Below, piece after piece: positions 44,712 through 53,474 of a stretch of 64,000 nt of DNA (position 1 is the stretch's first letter; the number at the start of each line of letters is the position of its first letter). Source of the stretch: Nostoc sp. FACHB-110. Lineage in GTDB: Bacteria; Cyanobacteriota; Cyanobacteriia; Cyanobacteriales; Nostocaceae. The stretch covers positions 20,102 to 84,101 of the forward strand of contig NZ_JACJRU010000033.1 of the NCBI RefSeq assembly GCF_014697425.1. The letters are read 5' to 3'. The notes under the pieces were generated by a model. That model ran no database searches. It worked only from the letters and a program-made list of their open reading frames with translations, and was not told the DNA's origin. Position numbers and translations under genes: made by a program.

Positions 44712-46868
44712 TTATCGATTTACTGCCGCAGCTTCGCGCGCCGCAGCTGCTTGATCTGGATGGATACCTAAGCGTGTGAGATTAATGCGTCCTTTACCGT
44801 CAATCTCACGCACTTTAACGATCACTTCATCACCAACTGCTACTTCATCTTCAACTTTGCCAACGCGATAATCAGCTAGTTGAGAAATGTGGATCATCCC
44901 TTCTTTACCGGGTAAAAATTCCACAAATGCGCCAATTGGGATTATTCGAGTTACGCGCCCTGCGTAGACATCGCCTTCATGCAGCTTGCGTGTCATCCCT
45001 TGGATGATATTCCGCGCTTTCTTGGCTTTGATTTCATCGACAGCAGATATGGTAACAGTACCATCATCTTCGATGTCAATTTTTGCACCAGTTTCCTCGG
45101 TAATGCCTTTAATTGTCTTACCGCCAGGGCCGATGACTAGACCAATCATGTCTGGATCAATCTTAATTGTCAGCAGGCGTGGAGCATAAGGCGATGTTTC
45201 TGTGCGTGGCTGGTCAATAGTTTGCAGCATTTTTTCTAAAATGTGCAACCGCGCTTCTTTCGCTTGGTGAATCGCTTGGGCAATGGTTTCTAAAGACAGA
45301 CCAGAGATTTTCATATCCATTTGTAAGGCTGTAATCCCGCTATCTGTCCCAGCAACTTTAAAGTCCATGTCACCGAGGAAGTCTTCAATGCCTTGAATAT
45401 CCGTTAAGACGCGGACTTCATCACCTTCTTTAATCAAACCCATCGCTGCACCGCTAACGGGTTTGATAATTGGTACACCAGCATCCATCAAGGCGAGGGT
45501 GGAACCGCAGACTGAACCCATCGAGGTAGAACCGTTAGAAGAAAGTACTTCCGATACAACCCGAATCACGTAAGGAAATTGTTCTTTGGGTGGCAGGATA
45601 GGCAAAATTGCCCGTTCTGCTAAAGCACCGTGACCGATTTCGCGTCTACCGGGTGCGCGTAATGGCTTGGTTTCGCCCACAGAAAAGGGTGGGAAGTTGT
45701 AATGGTGCAGATAACGTTTGGATTGGTCGGTTTGTAGGTCATCATTGAGGTTTTGGGCATCTCCGGGAGTACCAAGGGTACAGTTGGATAATACCTGAGT
45801 AAGTCCGCGATTAAATAAACCACTACCGTGAACCCGCTTGGGCAACACACCTACTTGACAAGAAACAGGACGTACTTCATTTAGCTTGCGGCCATCAACA
45901 CGCACGTTATCTTCAACGATTTGACGGCGCATGAAGTATTTAGTGATTTCTTTAAAAGTTTTGCCCAGTGCTTTGGGGTCAGCCGTAGCTGCGATGCGAA
46001 TTGCATCTTCTTCTGGTAGTTCAGCGATCGCCGCTCCGATGGTATCTTTAACTACATCTAAAGCTGCATCACGTTCAGGTTTTGTTAATTCAAATTGAGC
46101 CAGAATTTTCTTAATCTCGCTGCTAGCGCGATCGCGAATATAATTTTCTAGCGTCTGGTCTACCTCTGGAGGTGCTTGTTGAACTATTTCCAGACCTAGT
46201 TCTGCTACTAAATCTAGTTGCGCTTGGATTAAATCTCTGACTGCTTCGTAGCCAAAATCAATTGCTTCGATAATATCTCGCTCTGGCAGCTGATTGGCTC
46301 CAGCTTCCACCATGATTACGCCTTCTGGCGAACCAGCCACAATCAGGTCTAAATCACCAGCTTCAATTTCTGCGTATGTAGGATTGATAATGAAGTCATC
46401 TCCTACTAAGCCTACACGTACGGCAGCCATTGGCCCGTTAAAGGGAATTTGCGCAATCAAAGTAGCGATGGAAGCACCTGTGACTGCTAAGACATCGGGT
46501 GGTACTAACTCATCCATTGATAAAGTTAAAGCCACAATTTGCAGATCATCCCGCAACCATGAAGGGAACAGAGGACGTAAAGGACGGTCTATCAGCCGAC
46601 TGGTGAGAATCGCTTTTTCTGGTGGACGACCTTCCCGACGCATAATCCCACCGGGAATTCTACCTGCTGCATAAAGTCTTTCTTCGTAATCTACCGTCAG
46701 GGGAAGAAAATCAATGCCTTCTCTGGCTTCCGATCTCGTAGCTGTTACCAAAACAGCTGTGTCCCCTGATTCTATCAAAACCGACCCACCAGCCTGGGGA
46801 GCTAGTAGGCCCAACTTCAGTCGAATATCCCGTCCATCAAAGGATATTGACTTTTCAACTTCTGCCAT
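44712..46868 (-). CDS. pnp: polyribonucleotide nucleotidyltransferase (PNPase)
   Basis: A 718-residue phosphorolytic 3'-5' exoribonuclease, part of the RNA decay machinery. Two RNase PH-like domains occur (about 1-230 and 310-540), with GRRPPEKAILTSRLIDRPLRP in the first, and REIGHGALAERAILPILP and the DTDSGITALQMDMKISG-like metal region in the second. A KH domain (DMIGLVIGPGGKTIKGI, near 570) and an S1 domain (EGDVYAGRVTRIIPIGAFVEF, near 640) close the protein. In cyanobacteria PNPase also makes 3' poly(A)-rich tails. Confidence 0.97.
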   Translation of the reverse strand: MAEVEKSISFDGRDIRLKLGLLAPQAGGSVLIESGDTAVLVTATRSEAREGIDFLPLTVDYEERLYAAGRIPGGIMRREGRPPEKAILTSRLIDRPLRPLFPSWLRDDLQIVALTLSMDELVPPDVLAVTGASIATLIAQIPFNGPMAAVRVGLVGDDFIINPTYAEIEAGDLDLIVAGSPEGVIMVEAGANQLPERDIIEAIDFGYEAVRDLIQAQLDLVAELGLEIVQQAPPEVDQTLENYIRDRASSEIKKILAQFELTKPERDAALDVVKDTIGAAIAELPEEDAIRIAATADPKALGKTFKEITKYFMRRQIVEDNVRVDGRKLNEVRPVSCQVGVLPKRVHGSGLFNRGLTQVLSNCTLGTPGDAQNLNDDLQTDQSKRYLHHYNFPPFSVGETKPLRAPGRREIGHGALAERAILPILPPKEQFPYVIRVVSEVLSSNGSTSMGSVCGSTLALMDAGVPIIKPVSGAAMGLIKEGDEVRVLTDIQGIEDFLGDMDFKVAGTDSGITALQMDMKISGLSLETIAQAIHQAKEARLHILEKMLQTIDQPRTETSPYAPRLLTIKIDPDMIGLVIGPGGKTIKGITEETGAKIDIEDDGTVTISAVDEIKAKKARNIIQGMTRKLHEGDVYAGRVTRIIPIGAFVEFLPGKEGMIHISQLADYRVGKVEDEVAVGDEVIVKVREIDGKGRINLTRLGIHPDQAAAAREAAAVNR

Positions 46869-47698
46869 TCAGTTTTTTTTCCTTCTATGCACGCTATTCT
46901 CTCTCTGTGGCAATCCTAACATTTATGCACTCTGGCTGGCTTTTGTTACATACAAAGAGCAACAACTCTGAGAAAGCTAAATGCAATACACTTTTGCTAG
47001 TTAGTTAACAGTAGATTTGACTGCTCGATTTTTTGTTAGGCTTGCCACATCAGTTAAATTATGTCTAATCATACTCAAAAGCATCAGAATGCCAAAGTGT
47101 TTTTACTCTGCTGACTAAAAACTGCTGTTAGCGGTAGCGGGGCGTGTAGCTCGTTTTGAGTGCTGAGTAAAAATTCCATTGAGACTTTCATAACTTGGCG
47201 GTGAAACTTGTTTTCTTGGGTTTGCCTGAGTTTCCTGAGTATGTAACCCTGGTTGTACAATAGTACCAACGTTGCAACAATTAGCTGTACTAGCCTTGTA
47301 AAATACAAATCTCCCTATATTGATCATCGGCTGGTGTTTAAGATATTCAGTTCATGTCATACTTGCCAAGCCACATAGTTTTAGATTTTGGATTGCTCCT
47401 ATAGATAAATCTAGAGGTTTGTACCATCAAGGAACTATTTGGTTATACATTACTTTGAATGAGTAGTCGTTATGGAGTGTACGCACCAGAAGTAATGAAT
47501 TAGAGATTTATGGCTAAAAAAGAGCTTGAATAGTTTGAGTTTAGTTTATTTTTATTTACATTATTTTATTTTTGTGCAGTTAGTGGCGTACAAAAAATCA
47601 AACTTTAAGCTGGATTTTTGGCTGAAAATATAATTAATAGAATAGAAAAATCGCAGTTAAAAATATTTAAATTGAAAGGCAATTGTATTTTTTAGAAA
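46869..47698. other. long gene-free region upstream of pnp and the SNF2 gene
   Basis: 830 bp between divergent genes. It contains a dispersed repeat at 47157-47214 (GCTGAGTAAAAATTCCATTG through GGTGAAACTTGTTTT), with a similar copy at 53323-53382. Two short overlapping frames on the minus strand lie partly in the repeat and look unreal. The rest is AT-rich and should hold both promoters. Confidence 0.5.
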
Positions 47699-50600
47699 AT
47701 GGCAATTTTACACGGTAGTTGGATAAAGAATCATCAAGAGAGTTGTTTATTTATTTGGGGAGAAACTTGGCGATCGCCACAAGTAAATTGGGATGTCAAA
47801 GAATCTACAGATATCCCGGAAAATCCATTGGTAATGACCGCAATGGAGTTAAATGAGTGGTTAACTGCAAACAAAATTAATGTTTTCAGCACTCCCCAGG
47901 TGCAAGGGCAGACTTCATCAACGCGATCGCGCAAAGTCACAAAACCCAGTGAACCCAGTTTACCTACACACAGGCAAATTATTGCTTTACCAACCCACAT
48001 TTTAGAAAACAAAGAAGAGCAAAAATTAATTTTATTGCCTGTCCATTCTGCCAGCCAAAATTTAGAATCTGATGCTTTAACATATTTACAGCCTTGGCAC
48101 ATTGCAGGTTTTTGTCTTACACCTAATGAAGCAATTAAATTTTTGCAATCACTACCATTAAATATTTCTTATAGTGAAGATAGTTTTATCGCTGGGGATT
48201 TAAGATTTTGGTCACAGGTAGCACGTTGGAGTTTAGATTTAATTTCTCGTTCTAAATTTTTACCCAACATTCAACGTCAAACAGATAGTAATGTATTAGC
48301 CCGTTGGCAAGTGCTTTTAGACAGTGCTGTCGATGGGACTCGCTTAGAAAAATTTGCGGCAAAAATGCCTTTGGCTGGGCGTACTTATCAAGCAGTGGGG
48401 AATGGGTTTATTTCTGTAGACTTACCTCAAACTCCACAAGAATTGATTTTAGATTTTCTGAATATGACGATAGATGCCCAAGTAAGGCAGATGCTAGTTA
48501 GTCAAATTATTCTCGAACCTAGAGTCATCGCTACTTTGCCGTCAGCAGTGCGCCAGTGGTTGCAAGCGTTAACTAATCCATCTCATACTCTAGTTGCAGA
48601 TGCAGACGTAGAACGCTTAGAAGCGGCGTTAAAAGCTTGGACGATGCCGCTACAGTATCAATTAGCAGGTAAAACGCTATTTCGGACTTGTTTTCAACTC
48701 TATCCCCCAGAGGCGGGACAAACAACTTGGAAATTAGGCTATTTTCTCCAAGCTGCTGATGATCCGGAATTTTTATTAGATGCAGCAACAATTTGGCAAA
48801 ATCCAGTTGAACAATTAACCTATCAAAATCGGACAATTGAGCAACCACAGGAAACATTCTTGCGAGGATTGGGTTTAGCTTCTCGATTGTATGATGCGAT
48901 CGCTCCTAGTTTAGAAACAGAATACCCCCAATCTTGTGAATTAAATCCTATCCAAGCCTACGAATTTATCAAGTCTGTTACTTGGAGGTTTGAAGATAGC
49001 GGTTTAGGTGTAGTTTTGCCCCCAACTTTAACCAACCGCGAAGGTTTTGCTAACCGCTTAGGCTTGAAGATTACTGCTGAAACCCCCAAAAAACAAAAAG
49101 AACGCTTGGGTTTACAAAGCCTCTTAAATTTTCAATGGCAATTGGCAATTGGAGGGCAGACAATTTCTAAAGCTGAATTTGACAAGCTAGTAGCTTTAAA
49201 TAGTCCGTTGGTAGAAATTAACGGCGAGTGGGTGGAATTACGCCGCCAAGATATCAAAACAGCCCAGACATTTTTTGCTTCTCGTAAAGAACAAATGGCA
49301 CTTTCTTTAGAAGATGCCTTACGCCTCAGTACAGGGGATACCCAGGTGATTGAAAAATTACCAGTTGTCAGCTTTGAAGCGTCTGGGGCGTTACAAGAAT
49401 TAATTGGGGCGTTGACAAATAATCAGGAAATTACACCTTTACCCACACCCGCCAGTTTCCACGGAAAATTACGTCCCTATCAAGAACGAGGTGCGGCTTG
49501 GCTGGCTTTTTTGGAACGTTGGGGTTTAGGCGCGTGTCTCGCCGACGACATGGGATTGGGAAAATGCGTAGCGCCTGATACCTTAGTCAATGTGAATGGA
49601 ATGTTACAGACAGCAGAGGCTATTTGGACAAATCATTCTGGCGTAGCAATATTTGATGGTGAAGGGTTTTGGGCGGAACCCACTCAAGAGTTACTAGTTA
49701 ATTCCCTAGATGAAGCAACTGGCAAAATTGTCCAAGCGCCAATTCAGCGATTATATCGGCAGCAAGTAGGCGAGAAATTAAGAAAAATCACCCTGCAAGA
49801 CGGCAGTACTATCACTATTACCCATCGCCATAAATTACTGACAAATCACGGTTGGACAAATAATTTACAGGTGGGTGATTATGTTTGTGTACCTGGCAAG
49901 ATGCTGTGGTATGGTGAATCACAAGACTCTGATTTAGTCAAGTTTTTGGCTTGGCAAATTGCCGAAGGACATGAACTAGCTGATATTGGAACTGTCAGCA
50001 TTACTCAAAAAGACATAAACTTATTAGAAGATTTACGCCAAACATTTCAGAGGATAGGCGATCGCTACAATCTCAAAATCAACCATCCTAGTATTTGTAC
50101 ATTTCCCGGTAAAGTTCCTTGTCTGCGAATTAATAGCCAAGCTTACCGCCGCTTTCTGGAAAATCAAGGTTACGTTTGGGGTAAACTTTCCGCAGCCAAA
50201 TCGATTCCCTCATTTATTATGCAGGCTGACTTAGATAGTGTGCGGTTATTTTTACGCCACTATTTTGATGCTGAGTCCTCTGTAGTTTCTAGTATGCGGA
50301 GTATTGAAATTTCCACAGCATCAAGTTTACTAATTCAGCAACTTTCTGCACTGCTGCGTCGCTTTGGTATTTGGTTAAGAATTTCCTCAAAACAAAAATG
50401 TGCTACCAATGGTAAGCGAATTTTGCGTACTTATTATATTGGTGTCATTGGCGGCAATTCAGCCCGGAGATTTTTGCAAGAAATTGGGTTTAACTACACT
50501 TCAAAGCAGCAAAAACTAAAAGAAATTTGTCAGCGAGTTAATAACACCAATATCGAGGGTGTTCCTGCTGCGGATGTTGTCGCCCAAACAGTTGCCACAA

Positions 50601-52312
50601 CAGGCATACCTCTGCGACACTTAGAAATGCACAATACAGTCTATATTAATGGTTCACAACAATTTTCTAGAGAAAGTTTACAGAGAGTTGTAGTTTGTAT
50701 GAACCAAATCATTACGGGAGAAACTCAACAGCAATATCAGCAATTAAAACCTTCTAAGTGGACAGCTAAAACGTTAGCTGCTTATCAAAAATTAGACTTA
50801 GAAAAATTCAATTCCACGAAACAGCATCTCCAAACATTAATTGACAAAGAAGTATTTTATTGCCAAATTAGCCACATCGAAGATGTAGATTATCAAGGCT
50901 GGGTTTACGATTTTGAAGTAGGTAAACATCATAACTTTGTGGCGAATAATATTATCTGTCACAACACTATTCAATTTATCGCTTTTCTCTTACATCTCAA
51001 AGAACAAGATGTACTAGAAAAACCCATACTATTAGTCTGCCCCACTTCTGTGTTAGGCAACTGGGAACGGGAAGTGAGAAAATTTGCCCCCAGTCTGAAA
51101 GTAATGCAGTATCACGGTGACAAACGCCCCAAAGGAAAGGCATTTATTGAAGCTGTAAATAAGCATAATTTAGTTATTACTAGTTATTCTTTAATTCACA
51201 GAGATGTGAAATTATTGCAGACTGTTTCTTGGCAGATAATTGTCTTAGATGAAGCGCAGAATGTCAAAAATCCTGATGCTAAACAATCCCAAGCCATTAG
51301 ACAAATAGAAGCAACATTTCGCATCGCCCTCACAGGCACACCAGTAGAAAATAGATTGCAAGAATTATGGTCTATTTTAGATTTTCTCAACCCTGGTTAT
51401 TTGGGTAATAAACAATTCTTTCAACGGCGGTTTGCCATGCCGATTGAAAAATATGGTGATGCCGCTTCTTTAACTCAATTGCGTTCCTTAGTGCAGCCAT
51501 TTATTTTAAGAAGGTTGAAAACAGATAAAGAAATTATTCAAGACTTGCCGGATAAGCAAGAAATGACCGTATTTTGTGGTTTAACTACAGAACAAGCCGC
51601 ACTTTATCAACAAGCAGTAGATACATCCTTAGTAGAAATAGAATCTGCCGAAGGATTGCAACGACGGGGGATGATTTTAGCTTTACTAACTAAACTCAAA
51701 CAAATTTGCAATCACCCATCCCAATATTTAAAAGAAACAACATTAGGACAACATAATTCTGGTAAATTGCAACGTCTAGAAGAAATGTTAGATGTAGCAA
51801 TTTCCGAAGGCGATAGGGCGTTAATCTTCACTCAATTTGCAGAATGGGGTAAGTTACTCAAACCTCATTTAGAAAAGCAATTAGGTAGAGAAGTTTTCTT
51901 TTTATATGGCAGTAGCAGTAAAAAACAACGCGAGGAAATGGTAGATCGATTTCAACATGATCCTCAAGGGCCACCAGTTATGATTCTGTCTTTAAAAGCG
52001 GGTGGTGTGGGATTAAATTTAACCCGTGCTAATCATGTATTTCACTTTGATAGATGGTGGAACCCAGCCATTGAAAATCAAGCCACAGACCGAGTATTTC
52101 GCATTGGTCAAACGCGGAATGTGCAGGTACATAAGTTTGTTTGTACTGGCACTTTAGAAGAAAAGATTCACGACATGATAGAAAGTAAAAAGCAATTAGC
52201 GGAACAAGTCGTGAGTGCTGGGGAAGAATGGTTAACTGAATTAGATACAGACCAACTGCGAAATTTACTCATCCTTGACCGCAATGCTTTAATTGATGAA
52301 GACGCAGAATAG
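47699..52312 (+). CDS. SNF2-family DEAD/DEAH helicase with intein
   Basis: A 1537-residue translation; without the intein the helicase is 1070 residues. The N-terminal 580 residues are the bacterial SNF2 accessory region, poorly conserved. The helicase core starts LRPYQERGAAWLAFL, with Walker A DMGLGK-T interrupted by the intein, DEAQNVKNPD as motif II, LTGTPVENRLQELWSILDFL as motif III, and motifs V/VI as LKAGGVGLNLTRANHVFHFD and ATDRVFRIGQTRNVQVHKF. The role is likely DNA/nucleoprotein remodelling or repair. Elsewhere this type often neighbours a SWIM-finger gene, which here lies at 61228. Confidence 0.93.
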   Translation: MAILHGSWIKNHQESCLFIWGETWRSPQVNWDVKESTDIPENPLVMTAMELNEWLTANKINVFSTPQVQGQTSSTRSRKVTKPSEPSLPTHRQIIALPTHILENKEEQKLILLPVHSASQNLESDALTYLQPWHIAGFCLTPNEAIKFLQSLPLNISYSEDSFIAGDLRFWSQVARWSLDLISRSKFLPNIQRQTDSNVLARWQVLLDSAVDGTRLEKFAAKMPLAGRTYQAVGNGFISVDLPQTPQELILDFLNMTIDAQVRQMLVSQIILEPRVIATLPSAVRQWLQALTNPSHTLVADADVERLEAALKAWTMPLQYQLAGKTLFRTCFQLYPPEAGQTTWKLGYFLQAADDPEFLLDAATIWQNPVEQLTYQNRTIEQPQETFLRGLGLASRLYDAIAPSLETEYPQSCELNPIQAYEFIKSVTWRFEDSGLGVVLPPTLTNREGFANRLGLKITAETPKKQKERLGLQSLLNFQWQLAIGGQTISKAEFDKLVALNSPLVEINGEWVELRRQDIKTAQTFFASRKEQMALSLEDALRLSTGDTQVIEKLPVVSFEASGALQELIGALTNNQEITPLPTPASFHGKLRPYQERGAAWLAFLERWGLGACLADDMGLGKCVAPDTLVNVNGMLQTAEAIWTNHSGVAIFDGEGFWAEPTQELLVNSLDEATGKIVQAPIQRLYRQQVGEKLRKITLQDGSTITITHRHKLLTNHGWTNNLQVGDYVCVPGKMLWYGESQDSDLVKFLAWQIAEGHELADIGTVSITQKDINLLEDLRQTFQRIGDRYNLKINHPSICTFPGKVPCLRINSQAYRRFLENQGYVWGKLSAAKSIPSFIMQADLDSVRLFLRHYFDAESSVVSSMRSIEISTASSLLIQQLSALLRRFGIWLRISSKQKCATNGKRILRTYYIGVIGGNSARRFLQEIGFNYTSKQQKLKEICQRVNNTNIEGVPAADVVAQTVATTGIPLRHLEMHNTVYINGSQQFSRESLQRVVVCMNQIITGETQQQYQQLKPSKWTAKTLAAYQKLDLEKFNSTKQHLQTLIDKEVFYCQISHIEDVDYQGWVYDFEVGKHHNFVANNIICHNTIQFIAFLLHLKEQDVLEKPILLVCPTSVLGNWEREVRKFAPSLKVMQYHGDKRPKGKAFIEAVNKHNLVITSYSLIHRDVKLLQTVSWQIIVLDEAQNVKNPDAKQSQAIRQIEATFRIALTGTPVENRLQELWSILDFLNPGYLGNKQFFQRRFAMPIEKYGDAASLTQLRSLVQPFILRRLKTDKEIIQDLPDKQEMTVFCGLTTEQAALYQQAVDTSLVEIESAEGLQRRGMILALLTKLKQICNHPSQYLKETTLGQHNSGKLQRLEEMLDVAISEGDRALIFTQFAEWGKLLKPHLEKQLGREVFFLYGSSSKKQREEMVDRFQHDPQGPPVMILSLKAGGVGLNLTRANHVFHFDRWWNPAIENQATDRVFRIGQTRNVQVHKFVCTGTLEEKIHDMIESKKQLAEQVVSAGEEWLTELDTDQLRNLLILDRNALIDEDAE
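49565..50965 (+). other. intein inside the SNF2 Walker A motif
   Basis: 467 residues (623-1089) in frame between GLGK and TIQFIAF. Block A starts CVAPDTLV (Cys1), block B is TITHRHKL, block F is VYDFEVGKHHNFVANN and block G is IICHN with Thr as +1 residue. The centre carries two LAGLIDADG-like stretches (LAWQIAEGHE, LRHYFDAESS), so it is a bifunctional intein with a homing endonuclease. Splicing must occur for a working ATP site. Cys1, the TxxH histidine, penultimate His and terminal Asn are all present, so it should be active. Confidence 0.95.
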
Positions 52313-52368
52313 TAAGTAATCGGACAAAAATATTTACCAAACTCAGTGCTGAGTGCTGAGTAAAAAGC

Positions 52369-52419
52369 AACAGGCTGGTTTTGGGCAAGGTTTAAATCCT
52401 CGTCCAAAACCAGCCTGTT
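52369..52419 (+). terminator. long hairpin after the SNF2 gene
   Basis: Perfect 16-bp stem AACAGGCTGGTTTTGG / CCAAAACCAGCCTGTT, extended by GCAAC / GTTGC-like outer bases. It lies 57 bp after the stop. No T run follows, but the stem is strong. Confidence 0.65.
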
Positions 52420-52463
52420 CTCTGTTGCCTTTAACTCAATACGGTTCAGTTAAGAGAATAGTA

Positions 52464-52538
52464 GTTTGGGTGTAGCGATAGCGGAACCCAACAAAGTATG
52501 CGTGAATGTTGGGTTCCGTTCCTCCACCCAACCTACAC
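52464..52538. repeat. GTTGGGTGGA inverted-repeat element, copy 2
   Basis: Near-identical to 34464-34536: TTTGGGTGTAGCGATAGCGG, CCCAACAAAGTATGCGTGAA and TTCCTCCACCCAACC. The remainder of 52539-52778 is gene-free, with an inverted GCGATCGCC pair at 52709-52745. Confidence 0.8.
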
Positions 52539-52778
52539 GAGTCTATGAACTGTATTGGCCTTTAACTAATACCAATTCCAAATTTTCGGTTATTTATCTT
52601 ACTATTTTTATAAAACTTTGTAAATAGTAATTGACAAGTATAGTTTTATACTTTATTATATGAGTATGATTAAGGAAATCGCCCTAATCTAAACTCTCAA
52701 AAATAAAGGCGATCGCCGTTCCGTCCAAGAATCCAGCGATCGCCCTTATAAACTCCCAAAAAGGAATTTGAAACTATC

Positions 52779-53057
52779 ATGTCACAATTACCAGAATCTG
52801 CACAGTCCAAATTAGAACAGTTTTTGCCTAGTGAAAATCTAGAACAACCCAGCAGCCAGCAACCAACTCAACAGCCACTACCTCAGCGCGAACCAATTAA
52901 ACATATGTTGATTGGCTCCGTGCAAGCTGTTACCCGCACCATTCAACATTTACACATAATTGGCTACGCCAACGTCAACGACTGGAGTGTGCCACAACCC
53001 ACCCCCAACTCTGATGAAGTGATGAGCATTTTAATTCGTCAGATTCTCATTCGCTAA
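52779..53057 (+). CDS. small cyanobacterial protein of unknown function
   Basis: 92 residues. A Gln/Pro/Ser-rich first half is followed by a conserved-looking core PIKHMLIGSVQAVTRTIQHL, then GYANVNDWSVPQPTPNSDEVMSILIRQI. I recall families of short cyanobacterial proteins with the GSxxAVxxTIxxLHxxGYxxVxxWS pattern, but no function is known. Soluble, no membrane helix. Confidence 0.7.
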   Translation: MSQLPESAQSKLEQFLPSENLEQPSSQQPTQQPLPQREPIKHMLIGSVQAVTRTIQHLHIIGYANVNDWSVPQPTPNSDEVMSILIRQILIR

Positions 53058-53097
53058 CCCGGTGGTAGAGACGTTGCAATGCAACGTCTCTACTCAC

Positions 53098-53244
53098 ATC
53101 TTGCACCTAGCCCCAGCGAATGGAATTCGCGGCTATACAAACGAAGTCCGCCTACGCGGACTGACGAGAAATCAAGGGTTTGGAACCCGCGCAGGCGGGT
53201 TTTGTCTGTGTAGCCGCGACTTCAGTCGCCTGGTGCAAGATATG
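53098..53244. repeat. multi-hairpin element E
   Basis: Ends TCTTGCACC and GGTGCAAGATATG form terminal inverted repeats. Inside are GCGAATGGAATTCGC, AGTCCGCC-TA-CGCGGACT, ACCCGC / GCGGGT and GCGACTTCAGTCGC hairpins, and the stem GGCTATACAAAC / GTCTGTGTAGCC. It is the reverse-oriented relative of elements C and D. Confidence 0.8.
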
Positions 53245-53272
53245 AGTCTACAAAGGTTATCAGTGTAGGTTG

Positions 53273-53298
53273 GGTGGAGGAACGGAACCCAACATTCA
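53273..53298. repeat. half copy of the GTTGGGTGGA element
   Basis: GTAGGTTGGGTGGAGGAACG followed by GAACCCAACATTC, one arm of the element at 34464 and 52464. Confidence 0.65.
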
Positions 53299-53322
53299 CA
53301 ACGCTCAGTCCTGAGTGCTGAG

Positions 53323-53382
53323 TGCTGAGTGCTGAGTAAAAATACCAGTCTCACTTTCATACTTGGTGATGAAACTTGTTTC
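53323..53382. repeat. dispersed repeat with TGAGTGC heptamers
   Basis: A run of GAGTGCT heptamers into GCTGAGTAAAAATACCAGTC and GATGAAACTTGTTTC. Similar to 47157-47214. Confidence 0.6.
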
Positions 53383-53474
53383 ATCAAGACTGCCTGCTGC
53401 CTGCTGCCTTCTGCTATATTTAGCCGGACATGATATTACGCAACACCGATAATGTCATTGCGCCGAATCTACAT

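Noticed and set aside
46294..46674. 126-codon plus-strand frame in pnp
   Set aside because: Antisense to the first RNase PH domain of pnp; no own signal.
47084..47327. Two overlapping minus-strand frames upstream of the SNF2 gene
   Set aside because: They overlap a dispersed repeat and differ only in frame; no ribosome site or family match.
53062..53387. Short frames on both strands inside element E and nearby repeats
   Set aside because: They are built from palindromic repeat sequence and have no conserved-looking protein.
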